DNA from: RUG11783 sp964599695
GTDB taxonomy: Bacteria; Bacillota; Clostridia; Oscillospirales; Ruminococcaceae
Length of the DNA stretch: 64,000 nucleotides
Direction: 5' to 3'
NCBI GenBank assembly: GCA_964599695.1
Contig: CAZRGP010000007.1
Location: forward strand, 1-64,000
How positions within the stretch are numbered: position 1 is the first letter of the stretch; every line of letters begins with the position of its first letter. The translations under genes were made by a program, and so were the position numbers. The notes under the pieces were generated by a model. The model was given only the letters and a program-made list of their open reading frames with translations. It searched no databases and was not told the origin of the DNA. Of the stretch, positions 52,301 to 61,359 are shown piece by piece.

Positions 52301-55143
52301 AGGTACAAATGCACCGACTGATGAACTGTTTGCTTTCAGCATTACTGTTACTGATCCAAAGGGAGAAGATGTATGGTTCTCTGTATACGACCCATCTCTT
52401 CCTGATGAACAGAATCCGGTTAAGAATATTACGACAAGTGCTACTGCTGAGGTGAAAGATGGTTCTGAAACTGGATACTATTATGCTTCAAGTGGCAGCT
52501 CTATAACAGTAGAAATCAAGGCTGGATGGACTCTGCGCTTTACGAACCTGCGTTCAGACACTACCTATACTATTGAGGAGACAACATTACCTGACGGTTT
52601 CAGGTTCGATACAGCTGTGGGCAGAGCGGTATCTCAGGCTACCGAAGAAGCTCATCAGGATGATCCGGAAGTTGCGACCATAACAGGTATGAAAGCTTCT
52701 GGTAAGATCAATGTTCCTAACGCTGAGTTCTATGTCGACTTTACTAATGAATATGTAGAAACAGAAGTTGAAGCAACAAAAGTATGGGATGACGATGATG
52801 ACCGAGATCGCAAGCGCGACGATGTCACATTCAATCTTTTGGCAGATGGCGAAGTAGTTACTGGAAAGAGCCAGACAATATCTGCAACAGCAACTGGAGA
52901 AGATTTGACAGTTACATGGAGCAACTTACCTGCTTACAAAGATGGAAAAGAAATCGTTTATACAGTTGAGGAAGCCAATGTAACTGCCGGAAAGATAACC
53001 CTTAACGGTGCTCAGTACACGGTTACTATTTCTGGAGATGCTGAAAGCGGGTTCGAGATAAAAAACAGTTATGAACCCGAAGTCGTAAGTGTCGTTGCCA
53101 GAAAAGTGTGGGTTGATGTTAATGATGCAGATCAGTTGCGTCCTAAAAGTGTAACAGTGCGGCTATATGCTGACGATATAGCTAGTGGCGATCCTGTGAC
53201 ACTTAGTGCTGATAATAACTGGACTTACACTTGGAATAGTATTCCTAAGAATGAATCAGGTAAGGCAATAATCTATACGGTTAAAGAGACTACCGTTCCT
53301 TCAGGATATACAGCAGAAGTATCAAGTGATAATGATGGTTTTATTATCACTAATACTCATGCTCCAAAAACAACAGTAGAAGGAACTAAGACCTGGGTAG
53401 ATGGCGGTAAAGAGCACGACAACGCAGCAGAGATCACGCTGACTCTGAAACGTACGAGTGCAAAGGCTGGAAGCACAGCAGAGACGCTGAAAGCCACACC
53501 GACATGGACCGGAAACACATACAAATTCAGTAAGTTAGATAAGTATGATGCAGAAGGCTATGAGTACACCTACACCGTAGAAGAAGCAGCGATCACCGGA
53601 TACACAACAACAGTGTCAACCGACGGACTGAGCTTCACAAACACGATCACTCAGGAAGAGGTAGAAGTAACAGGAACCAAGACCTGGGTAGATGGCGGCA
53701 AAGAGCACGATAACGCAACAGAGATCACGCTGACTCTGAAACGTACGAGTGCAAAGGCTGGAAGCACAGCAGANNNNNNNNNNNNNNNNNNNNNNNNNNN
53801 NNNNNNNNNNNNNNNNNNNNNNNNNNNNNNNNNNNNNNNNNNNNNNNNNNNNNNNNNNNNNNNNNNNNNNNNNGACGCTGAAAGCCACACCGACATGGAC
53901 CGAAAACACATACAAATTCAGTGAGTTAGATAAGTATGATGCAGAAGGTTATGAGTACACCTACACAGTTGAAGAAGCTGAGATCTATGGATATGAAACA
54001 GCTATAGAAGGGTTTGATATTACTAATACTCTTATCTTGACTGAAGTAAGTGCGATAAAGAATTGGAAGAATGCAGATGGTTCTACCACAGCTCCAGAAA
54101 ATGCAAGTGTAGTATTTACTCTTGTGGCTGATGGAGATTTAACAGACAAGATTGTAACTCTGAGTGGAGAAACTTGGAAAGCAGAGTTTAAAGAACTTCC
54201 AAAGTATAAAGCTGTTGATGGAGAAAAAGTTGAAATTGTATATACAGTGGAAGAAACAACAGCATGGCCTGGTTATACATCTGAGGTTTCCAAGGATGAG
54301 GAGGGCAATATTTCCAAGGATGAAGATGGCAATATTGTAATCACAAACACTCAGGATACCGTTGATGTAATCGTCAATAAAGTCTGGGAGGATGATAATG
54401 ATGCTCACAGCTTGCGTCCGGATAGCATAACTATCAATCTGTTGGCAGACGGCACAGCAGTTAAGAATAAAGATGGAACGAACAAGACGATTACGCTTGA
54501 CGGAACAGCTGATGAGAATGGAGAGACTGCAGCTTGGACTGCGACATTCAGCAGCCTTCCTAAATTCAAATTGGTAGATGGTAAAGCAGAGCCTATTGAA
54601 TACACTGTGTCAGAAGATGCTGTAACAGGTTATGTGGCTACTATCAAGCTCAAGAGCGAAGAAGAAGCAGAAGAGACGACTGAGGATACTTCAGAAACAG
54701 AAGAAGAGGATGGTCCAGTAGAATATACTTTGACAAATACTCTTATCAACCTGGAGATTACTAAGAAAGTAGAAAATCTCTTTGATGCAGGAGATACTTC
54801 CAATGCGACATTCGTATTTGAGATCACCATCGGTGATAAGTATCACAACTACGCGGCGATCATCTTCGACGGAAAAGCCGGCACAGACAGTACTGTGCTG
54901 TACGGGCTCCCGTATGAAAAGGAAGACACCATTACCGTCGAAGAAGTCTACACGGCAGGCCATAAACTGGTCAGTCAAACCGAGGTTAAGTGGGACGAGA
55001 AAGACAAGATCTTCAAGGTATCCTTCGTGAACACTTACAACAACACGCCGGGTTATGGTTCCGGAATCATCAACGAATACGGACATGATGAGAAAGGAAA
55101 CCCGGTAGTCACCAATCAGAGCAAACAGAACACAGTCAGTTAG
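49332..55143 (+). CDS. Giant vWA/CnaB-repeat surface protein (crosses an assembly gap)
   Basis: If the 100 Ns are removed, the frame runs straight through and the protein has about 1,903 residues. In order: signal peptide (RVLGIFLLLIMLFTLVPSPNIFVMA), an acidic low-complexity stretch to about residue 110, an ill-defined beta region, and a von Willebrand A domain with a MIDAS-like DATAS at D450 and TDGDPN at about 553. From about residue 1140 come CnaB modules (visible starts TKVW, RKVW, TKTW, TKTW, IKNW, NKVW), with lysines and YTVEE glutamates placed for isopeptide bonds. The end has neither an LPxTG motif nor a membrane helix, unusual for this class. The ATG at 49332 has GGAGG. The architecture matches pilus-tip or adhesion proteins. 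Confidence 0.85.
53390..53985 (+). repeat. 291-bp tandem repeat encoding CnaB modules, interrupted by the gap
   Basis: GACCTGGGTAGATGGCGG recurs with one base change at 53390 and 53681, giving a period of 291 bp (97 codons). The two copies are nearly identical in the stretch seen. After the gap the sequence resumes at the homologous point of the unit (GACGCTGAAAGCCACACC) and stays similar to about 53985. Confidence 0.88.
53774..53873. other. Assembly gap of 100 Ns
   Basis: Exactly 100 Ns lie inside the repeat. The bases before (AGCACAGCAGA) and after (GACGCTGAAAGCC) join to the contiguous sequence seen in the first repeat copy, so the gap hides zero or a whole number of 291-bp units. Its true length is unknown. 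Confidence 0.97.
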
Positions 55144-55166
55144 TTCACGTTCAGCGATGAAACGAG

Positions 55167-55198
55167 GTCCCCTTGAACGGGGAACCGGTCAAGGGGAC
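55167..55198 (+). other. Stem-loop between the giant gene and the next exported protein
   Basis: GTCCCCTTGA (55167-55176) pairs with TCAAGGGGAC (55189-55198). There is no T-run, so it may be a partial attenuator or an mRNA processing/stability structure that sets unequal levels of the giant protein and the downstream genes. Confidence 0.5.
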
Positions 55199-55261
55199 TC
55201 TGATACACTGAACGGTCAAGTGATTTGAGCGATTCTAATTCTGAGATTTAGGAGAATATAG

Positions 55262-55795
55262 ATGAAGAAAAAATCGATATTAATTGTCCTGGCTATGCTG
55301 TTTGTCTTTATAGCCGTGACACCGATACAAGAGTCATTAGCGTACTTTACCGCATATGACGAGGCTTCCGGTGAAGCCGCAGTTACCCTTAAATGGGAAA
55401 CAGAGATCGTCGAGGAGATCGACGAGAACCAGAAAGATAAGCACATCGTCATCAAGAACACAGGGGAAACACCGGTGATCGTACGTGTCAAAGTGTTTGC
55501 CGGAGATTACGCCGTCACGACGAGCGAAGACGGCAAATGGGCAGAGAATACAGACGGATGGTGGTACTACACCGAGATCCTTCCCGTTGGCGGCACCACA
55601 TCGGAGCTGTATGTGGAAGTGAAGACGGAAGGTTCCCCCAAGGCACCGGACATCGACTTCAACATCGTTGTCGTCCATGAGTCCAGCAGGGTCGTTTATG
55701 AGAACGGGAGCACAACGACACTGGTCAAGCCCAGCGGTTGGTCCTATGTTCCGAGTGTAGCAACGACAGAGGAGGGAGGTGCAGAGAATGCGTAA
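55262..55795 (+). CDS. SipW-dependent TasA/camelysin-like exported protein
   Basis: This 177-residue protein has a long signal (KKKSILIVLAMLFVFIAVTPIQESLAYFTAYDEASGE) with the LAYFT pattern typical of SipW-type substrates such as TasA and camelysin. The mature part is one beta domain with KHIVIKNTGETPVIVRVKVFAGDYAV, the NTG-rich motif of that family. TasA-type proteins form extracellular fibres. A SipW-type signal peptidase is encoded 2.3 kb downstream. It overlaps the next gene by 8 nt. Confidence 0.72.
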   Translation: MKKKSILIVLAMLFVFIAVTPIQESLAYFTAYDEASGEAAVTLKWETEIVEEIDENQKDKHIVIKNTGETPVIVRVKVFAGDYAVTTSEDGKWAENTDGWWYYTEILPVGGTTSELYVEVKTEGSPKAPDIDFNIVVVHESSRVVYENGSTTTLVKPSGWSYVPSVATTEEGGAENA

Positions 55796-56486
55796 GTTTA
55801 GCGGAAAAAGAGCAGTTCTGATCCTGTCCTCGCTTCTGGTCGTACTGGTCGGCATGATCATCGTGCTTCGCTCCGGGAGCACCCAGGCAGTCCTTACTGA
55901 GAGCAAGGAGCAGACAGTCGAGATCGAGATGTCTTCTCTGGATGTTGCGATCCTGGAAAACGGAAAAGAAACAGAGACCCTGTATTCAGATTACGCGAAA
56001 ACGGCACTTGATCCCGGTCATCCCTACGATGACGAGATTTCGGTGAAGAACACCGGAGAGTATGACGAATACGTCCGTGTCATTGTTAAAAAGTACTGGA
56101 AAGGCAAAGACGGCAAGAGACTGGATCTCTCACCGGCCTATATCCATCTAACAGCAGCGGATGGCTGGGTCGAGAACACGAAAGAGGCCACTGCGGAACA
56201 GAGCGTCTGGTACTGCAAGGACTATGTCCCAGTAGGTGAGATAAGCGCACCGCTGTTCACTTCTTTCTACATCGACAGTGAAGTGTTTACCAACGTGGCA
56301 AAGAGTGTTACGCCGCATACGGATGGTAATGTCACAACAGTTACTTACGACTATGATGACATCACCTTCGTTGTGGAGATCGAGGCACAGGCGATCCAGT
56401 ACAGCAGTGCAAACAAAGCGATCCTCAGTGCCTGGGGCGTTACCAACGTCACCGCTTCCGGCGGCACAGTGACAGTAGCAGGCTGA
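55788..56486 (+). CDS. Exported beta-domain protein, relative of the preceding one
   Basis: This 232-residue protein has an N-terminal hydrophobic segment (AVLILSSLLVVLVGMIIVL) and a mature part with the same motif as its neighbour: DDEISVKNTGEYDEYVRVIVKKYW. It is therefore likely to be a second component of the same fibre or surface structure. There is no LPxTG and no C-terminal helix. The ATG at 55788 follows GGAGGGAGG and overlaps the preceding gene by 8 nt. Confidence 0.68.
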   Translation: MRKFSGKRAVLILSSLLVVLVGMIIVLRSGSTQAVLTESKEQTVEIEMSSLDVAILENGKETETLYSDYAKTALDPGHPYDDEISVKNTGEYDEYVRVIVKKYWKGKDGKRLDLSPAYIHLTAADGWVENTKEATAEQSVWYCKDYVPVGEISAPLFTSFYIDSEVFTNVAKSVTPHTDGNVTTVTYDYDDITFVVEIEAQAIQYSSANKAILSAWGVTNVTASGGTVTVAG

Positions 56487-56502
56487 GAAGGAGGAGAAAC
56501 AC

Positions 56503-57222
56503 ATGAAACGAATCAGTAAATTGATTTCTTCGGCGATCCTCTTCGCATTGATGCTCACCATATCGTTCTCCGCGTTTGCTGCGGACAGCACCGTTACCTA
56601 TGACGGCACTCTGTCCTCTGAGGATACGAAGAAAGAGATCGGGAATATCGTTCCCGGTGAGACAGTCTCCTATACGGTGGAATTCCAGAACAACAGCAAA
56701 AAGAAGACAGACTGGTACGTCAAGAATGAGATCGTCCAGGCTTTTGAAGAAAGCGTGAGCGCATCCGGCGGTGTATACAGTTATACACTGACCTATATCA
56801 ACCCGGCGGGATCAGAAACAGTCCTCTACACCAATGACGAACTCGGCGGTCTGAAGGAATCCGGGTCAAAGGCTCCTTCCGCAGACGCAGTAGGACTGAA
56901 GCAGGTAGCTTCTGGTACCGAGGAAGATATCTACCTCGACACCCTGACTCCCGGTCAGAAAGGCCAGGTCCGTGTCACCGTTACTCTGGATGGCGAGACA
57001 CAGGGCAACGCCTATGCCGGCTCGGCGGCCAGCCTGAATCTGGTGTTCGGTGTCGAGCCCATCGAGGAGACGGTCACTGTTATCACCAACATCGTACCCG
57101 GTCCCAACACCGGTGACGCAACGAATGTGGTGATCTACATTCTGATCTTCGGCCTTGCAGTGATATCCCTTCTGGCTGTACTTTTTATGAGAAGAAAGAT
57201 GAAGAACGGGGAGGAACAATAA
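56503..57222 (+). CDS. Exported protein with sortase-like C-terminal signal
   Basis: This 239-residue protein has a signal peptide (LISSAILFALMLTISFSAFAAD, cleavage after AFA) and a beta-rich body (TVSYTVEFQNNSKKKTDWYVKNEI). The C-terminus has GPNTGD, then a membrane helix (VVIYILIFGLAVISLLAVLF) and a basic tail, the layout of a sortase sorting signal with LPxTG replaced by GPNTG. It could be the wall anchor of the structure. No sortase gene is in the window. GGAGGAGAAACAC precedes the ATG. Confidence 0.7.
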   Translation: MKRISKLISSAILFALMLTISFSAFAADSTVTYDGTLSSEDTKKEIGNIVPGETVSYTVEFQNNSKKKTDWYVKNEIVQAFEESVSASGGVYSYTLTYINPAGSETVLYTNDELGGLKESGSKAPSADAVGLKQVASGTEEDIYLDTLTPGQKGQVRVTVTLDGETQGNAYAGSAASLNLVFGVEPIEETVTVITNIVPGPNTGDATNVVIYILIFGLAVISLLAVLFMRRKMKNGEEQ

Positions 57223-58137
57223 ATGGCAAGACGACTTTTTGCTCTGATCCTCTCGCTCCTGATCATTGCTGCCCCTTTGTACACTGCTAAGGCGGTGGAA
57301 ACGCCTTATACTTACAAGGTCACAGTGTATGCCGGGAATCAGGGAACGTTTTCCGGAGAGTCACCATCAGAATACTTGATTCAGAATATTGGCTATGACA
57401 ATGCGGTGACACTGGACTGGAGCACTATGGGACTCTCCCTCAAGGACTCCGACAGATATTATGTCCGTGGATTCAAACTTGCCGGACACGACAACGATGA
57501 ACTCCTTGCGGCTGGTTCCTTCCAGGTCAAGGAGGATACCGCGCTTGTCATCTCTTATGGCGTTCGCGATGATGGCATGGTAGACTATACGGTGAGATTC
57601 CTGGAAGAGGGAACAAACAAAGAACTGGCATCCGAGAAGACCTATGTCGGGCGTGTCGGGGACAAGCCGATCGTGTCTCATATGTTCATCGAGGGCTACC
57701 TCCCCAATGCTCTGAACATCACCGGCACCCTGACCTCCAATGAAGCGGATAATGTATTCACATTCCGTTATCACAAAGTGGATTACAACAGCACGGTATA
57801 TGAGACGCTCTATGGCCCTGGAACATCTACCGGTGGCGGCGGAGCTACTCCTTCGGGCGGCGGTACCCCGAGCGGAGGCGGTGAAGAACAGCCGACCCCC
57901 AGCGGCGGAGGCGAGGAACTTCCTCCCGAGATCATTGATGACGACAATCCGCCGTTGGCGCCGGGTGGTGATGACACTACGCCCGGCAATCCGGATCAGA
58001 ACGGGAACGGCAGCAACCATGCTCTCCTCTATACTGCAGGAGCGCTCGGCGTCGTCGCACTGGCTGTAGGCGCCATCCTTCTTGCCCGGAAAAAGCGGGA
58101 CGAAGATGAAGACGAAGATGAGGATGATGAAGAATAA
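57223..58137 (+). CDS. Exported protein with MucBP-like domain and C-terminal membrane anchor
   Basis: This 304-residue protein has a signal peptide (LFALILSLLIIAAPLYTAKA), a beta domain, and a second domain with VDYTVRFLEEGTNKELASEKTYVGRVGDK, a MucBP-like pattern. A glycine/serine/proline-rich wall-spanning linker (STGGGGATPSGGGTPSGGG) follows, then a membrane helix and a very acidic tail (RDEDEDEDEDDEE) instead of the usual basic one. It starts directly after the previous stop. Retained membrane anchoring is more likely than sortase cleavage, as no LPxTG is visible. Confidence 0.68.
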   Translation: MARRLFALILSLLIIAAPLYTAKAVETPYTYKVTVYAGNQGTFSGESPSEYLIQNIGYDNAVTLDWSTMGLSLKDSDRYYVRGFKLAGHDNDELLAAGSFQVKEDTALVISYGVRDDGMVDYTVRFLEEGTNKELASEKTYVGRVGDKPIVSHMFIEGYLPNALNITGTLTSNEADNVFTFRYHKVDYNSTVYETLYGPGTSTGGGGATPSGGGTPSGGGEEQPTPSGGGEELPPEIIDDDNPPLAPGGDDTTPGNPDQNGNGSNHALLYTAGALGVVALAVGAILLARKKRDEDEDEDEDDEE

Positions 58138-58657
58138 TTCCCATTTTTATAAGACAGCAGGGACAGTGATGTCCCTGCTTGGTTTTATTTTGATTTTGAT
58201 CCCGCTGGTGTCCTCGCTGTTTCTTGTAGTGCCCAGGATATTCGGCATAAAGGAATACACAGTTATAACGCCGAGTATGGAGCCAACGATCCCTGTTGGC
58301 AGTATCGTCCTGGTAAAACCGACAGATTTCGAAGAGATCCGGGTGGGAGATGTGATCTCCTATACGTCCCTGCACCATTCCGATGTGGTAGTCACACACC
58401 GGGTTACAGAGATCGATCCCGATGCCGGTACGATCACTACAAAGGGGGACGCCAACGAAGGAAACGACATCAATCCTGTGGAGAAATGGCAGATCATCGG
58501 AGTGGTGATATACAGTCTTCCCGGAGCAGGACAAGTGCTGCAGTATGCGGCCACGCTTCCCGGTATCGCACTGATCGTTATGATGTTCGTCGCCGGAACG
58601 ATCCTTACTTCTGTTGGGAGCAGATTTAGCGGGGAAAGGAAAAAGAGCAGGGATTGA
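58127..58657 (+). CDS. sipW: SipW-type signal peptidase I
   Basis: This 176-residue, ER/archaeal-type signal peptidase has an N-terminal and a C-terminal membrane helix. The catalytic serine is in VITPSMEPTIPVGSIVLVK and the histidine in VVTHRVTEI, replacing the lysine of ordinary bacterial signal peptidases; GDVISYT and TKGDANEGND are further family boxes. SipW-type enzymes process TasA-like substrates, and two such candidates are encoded upstream. The start, 58127 or 58124, lies within the tail of the previous gene. A terminator follows. Confidence 0.85.
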   Translation: MKNNSHFYKTAGTVMSLLGFILILIPLVSSLFLVVPRIFGIKEYTVITPSMEPTIPVGSIVLVKPTDFEEIRVGDVISYTSLHHSDVVVTHRVTEIDPDAGTITTKGDANEGNDINPVEKWQIIGVVIYSLPGAGQVLQYAATLPGIALIVMMFVAGTILTSVGSRFSGERKKSRD

Positions 58658-58680
58658 TCAGATCCCATTCACATCAAAAA

Positions 58681-58720
58681 AGGCTGTCTGAAAACGGGTG
58701 TATCCGTTATCAGGCAGCCT
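58681..58720. terminator. Bidirectional terminator
   Basis: AGGCTGTCTGA pairs with TCAGGCAGCCT, with an inner AACGG/CCGTT stem. T-rich runs lie on both sides, so it ends both the sipW operon and the converging two-component operon. Confidence 0.9.
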
Positions 58721-58733
58721 CTTTCATATGTTG

Positions 58734-60128
58734 TTATTGTTGTTGCGGCTTGTCGAACACCTGCGTGTTCTGAGCATCTGAAACATCAGTCTCTGTGTCG
58801 GCCTCTTCCTTCGGCGCGTAGAGGAGGACTCCTGCGGAGAACACGCCTCCTGTCGCGGAGAGATCCAGTGTTCCGTTGTATTTGTGGGCGATCATGGAGA
58901 CGGAGGACAACCCGATGCCGTGTCCCGGTCTTGTGTTGCGGGGAAGTCCGTCTCTTTTGAAACGAACCCGTCCGACAAAGGGATTCTTGACCGAGATACC
59001 GAGTGTTTCATCGGTAAGCATTTCAGCTGCGGCTGTGATCTTTCTCTGGGACTGAGGCAGTTCCTTCACGGCGCGAAGGGCGTTCTCAAGAAGGTTTCCT
59101 AGCACGGAGCAGATGTCGGAGTCGTGAAACTTCAGCTCCCGTGGCAGGTTCAGCGTCCATTCGATCTCGGTCTTCTGCTGCTCGGCGATGGAGTCATAGT
59201 GGGAAGCGACGGCGTCCACGATGATGTTGGCGCAGAAATGTTTGTTTGAAAGGGTCGCCCTTTCGATCAGCGGGGTGACATATTCCACGATCTTGTCGCT
59301 GTCGTTGTTCTGCGCATAACGGTTTATTGCGAGAAGATGCTGTCTCATATCGTGTCGCACTGCCCTGGACTGATCCATGAGCATACGCAGCTGTTCATAA
59401 CGTTTTTCTTCCAGTTTCAGCATCTCGTTCTCTTTTTCAAGAGCGGCGTTTTCCTGAAGACGCATCGTCAGGGAATAAATAAGGTGGTAGAGGCCAAGTG
59501 CACCGAAAGGAATAATGAGGAGAGCGATGAGGGCTATGATCCGCACTCTTCCCACAAGAACCGTGCTGATATCCACCGGATTGATCCAAAGAGACATGAT
59601 CGAGACCAGCACAGGGATCAGGGTCAGGTATTTCCAGATGTAGTTGAGCTGAGCCTCAAACATCATCTTGGTGAGTTCGCGCCGTACAGTGATAAGAAAT
59701 ATCACCATTACTACGGTTCCGACGATCAGACAGGTGATGCTGGTGTCCATCAGGTAGACAGGGAAAACATTATATTGTTCCTTGGCTGCCATGAGGAATC
59801 TGGAATACAGGCAGCAGAAGCTCCCGAGAAGGAACGCATTCGCGAAACAGAAGATCTTCTTGATCAGTTCTTTCTTTACCATCAGACTGAACAGCAGGAA
59901 AAGAACCGGGGTGAAGATCATAAAGAAGCGGTCCGCGTGAATGGTATATCTTGTCCATGCCATGGAAGAAACAGCTATGATGGACAAAAGGACCGTATAC
60001 ATTGAAATGATCCCAAAAGGACTGCGGTCACGGATATCCCGGTGAAGGGGGAAAAACGCAATGACAGCGCACGGAGCCACGATCAGGAATTCAAGAAAGT
60101 ATCGCCAGAATAGTTCTTGATCGATCAT
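58734..60128 (-). CDS. Membrane sensor histidine kinase, AgrC-like
   Basis: This 464-residue kinase has about six membrane segments in the N-terminal half, then a coiled coil (LQENAALEKENEMLKLEEKRYEQLR) and an H-box VRHDMRQHLLAINRYAQ, the HD-R-H pattern of AgrC-type kinases. The GHKL ATPase has N-box NLLENALRAV and G-box PGHGIGLSSV. The operon order and the LytTR partner are those of peptide-sensing systems, but no AgrB/AgrD genes are here. Translation is coupled to the regulator by a 4-nt overlap. Confidence 0.85.
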   Translation of the reverse strand: MIDQELFWRYFLEFLIVAPCAVIAFFPLHRDIRDRSPFGIISMYTVLLSIIAVSSMAWTRYTIHADRFFMIFTPVLFLLFSLMVKKELIKKIFCFANAFLLGSFCCLYSRFLMAAKEQYNVFPVYLMDTSITCLIVGTVVMVIFLITVRRELTKMMFEAQLNYIWKYLTLIPVLVSIMSLWINPVDISTVLVGRVRIIALIALLIIPFGALGLYHLIYSLTMRLQENAALEKENEMLKLEEKRYEQLRMLMDQSRAVRHDMRQHLLAINRYAQNNDSDKIVEYVTPLIERATLSNKHFCANIIVDAVASHYDSIAEQQKTEIEWTLNLPRELKFHDSDICSVLGNLLENALRAVKELPQSQRKITAAAEMLTDETLGISVKNPFVGRVRFKRDGLPRNTRPGHGIGLSSVSMIAHKYNGTLDLSATGGVFSAGVLLYAPKEEADTETDVSDAQNTQVFDKPQQQ

Positions 60129-60862
60129 CGGGAACCTCCTCCCACACGCGAGAGCATGTATCTTGTATATTGGGAGATCACCTTGGCGCGCTCCCGCACA
60201 CGGATCGGATAGCTGCTGCCGTCCTTCATCTTAAAGACATCCTCATCCAGGGACAGAATATGATCCATATTGATAACGATGCCGCGGTTGCAGGAAAGGA
60301 ACCTCTTGTCCAGGGACAGCTGTTCCTCCAGATCGGAGAACTTCATGGTGCTGCTGAGTTTGTTTCCGCTTTCAAGGATCACGTCCACCGCGTGACCGCG
60401 GGAGGTCACCGCCACGATAGATTTCAGTGTCACATCAAAGGAATCCCTTGGTACCTTGATCGTGATAGAGGTCTCTTCTTCAGAGACTTTACGGATCATC
60501 TCGGACAACACGTTGTTCAGACGCTCCTGAGTATAAGGCTTCACGAGGTAATCGAATGGGTGGATCGGAAAAGCATCAAAGGCGAATTCCCGTGATGTGG
60601 TCGTGAAGACGATCAGGATATCCTTGTCGATATCACGGATCCGGTTGGCCAGGTCGATCCCGGAGAGGGCGCCCATCTGTATGTCAAAGAAGACAAGAGT
60701 GTAGGAAGACGGGGCATAACCGTGAAGAAATGACTCCGCATCCTTGAACTCATCATAGGAATAATGGATCGACGGTCTCAGATCAAAGTAGGTCTGAAGG
60801 CCGTTTTTCAGATACTCTCTGTCAAAGGTGCTGTCATCGACAATGCCAAATTTCAGATCCAT
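60125..60862 (-). CDS. LytTR-family response regulator
   Basis: This 245-residue response regulator has a receiver domain with the phosphorylation aspartate in LVFFDIQMGALSGIDLA and the conserved lysine in DYLVKPYTQERL. The second half is a LytTR DNA-binding domain (KFSDLEEQLSLDKRFLSCNRGIVINMDHILSLDEDVFKMKDGSSYPI). Such regulators bind direct repeats upstream of surface or virulence genes. The start at 60862 has AAAGGAAAA. It lies between the two large surface-protein genes, which makes it the probable controller of the locus. Confidence 0.88.
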   Translation of the reverse strand: MDLKFGIVDDSTFDREYLKNGLQTYFDLRPSIHYSYDEFKDAESFLHGYAPSSYTLVFFDIQMGALSGIDLANRIRDIDKDILIVFTTTSREFAFDAFPIHPFDYLVKPYTQERLNNVLSEMIRKVSEEETSITIKVPRDSFDVTLKSIVAVTSRGHAVDVILESGNKLSSTMKFSDLEEQLSLDKRFLSCNRGIVINMDHILSLDEDVFKMKDGSSYPIRVRERAKVISQYTRYMLSRVGGGSR

Positions 60863-61339
60863 GTCACTTTTCCTTTCATACATCTTCCCTTATACATTAT
60901 ACATGTATTTTTTTAAAATAGAATTTGTGTATTTCCTCCCATAGTAGTAAATCACTCGACAGCACCGTAAAAAATGATCAACGGATAGCGAAGCACTGTG
61001 TAAGGCTGGACCAGTCAAAGAGTAAAAAGAAGGCGTTCATATAAAATGCATAAAACAGGCGTGTTAATACCCATAGTAAAAGTTAAATTACATACATAAT
61101 TGTTCACATTCACGTAGGAATAATGACGTTCGTGATCGATGTATTGATTTAGTTGATGCGCTAAAATACTATGAATCCAGAAGCATGTGGTACATTTTCA
61201 AACTATAATCACAAAACCAGGACGATTCATCACGTTAGCACGAGAAAACAGGAGAAATACATACCGTACAATCTTACTCCGAGGAGTATGGCGGATTTTC
61301 AGGAACTGAGAAAGCGTGTCGTGTGGATCGCGGCGAACG
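60863..61339 (+). promoter_or_regulatory. Long intergenic region before the second surface gene
   Basis: No convincing gene lies in these 477 bp. They are AT-rich compared with their surroundings. CCCATAGTA is repeated at 60938-60946 and 61070-61078. A TTCACATTCACG direct repeat of short units lies near 61100. Promoters for the divergent response regulator and the rightward surface gene are expected here. A short open frame (61171-61356) has no ribosome binding site. Confidence 0.4.
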
Positions 61340-61359
61340 TTTTTACCCGGAGGTAAAAA
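61340..61359 (+). promoter_or_regulatory. Hairpin that covers the ribosome binding site of the second surface gene
   Basis: TTTTTACC (61340-61347) and GGTAAAAA (61352-61359) pair around CGGA, so the GGAGG (61349-61353) sits in loop and stem, directly before the GTG at 61360. The structure could lower or control translation. Confidence 0.5.

Noticed and set aside
53390..53985. Repeats considered as a CRISPR array
   Set aside because: The period is 291 bp, the repeats are coding and in frame, and there are no short unique spacers. No cas genes are present.
55000..55143. Possible hidden LPxTG anchor at the end of the giant CnaB gene
   Set aside because: I read the C-terminus and the bases after the stop; there is no LPxTG-like motif, hydrophobic helix or charged tail in frame, and none was evident in the sequence just after the stop.
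61171..61356. 61-residue open frame before the second surface gene, considered as a signalling peptide precursor
   Set aside because: No ribosome binding site, no amphipathic leader or AgrD-like core, and no AgrB-like processing enzyme nearby.
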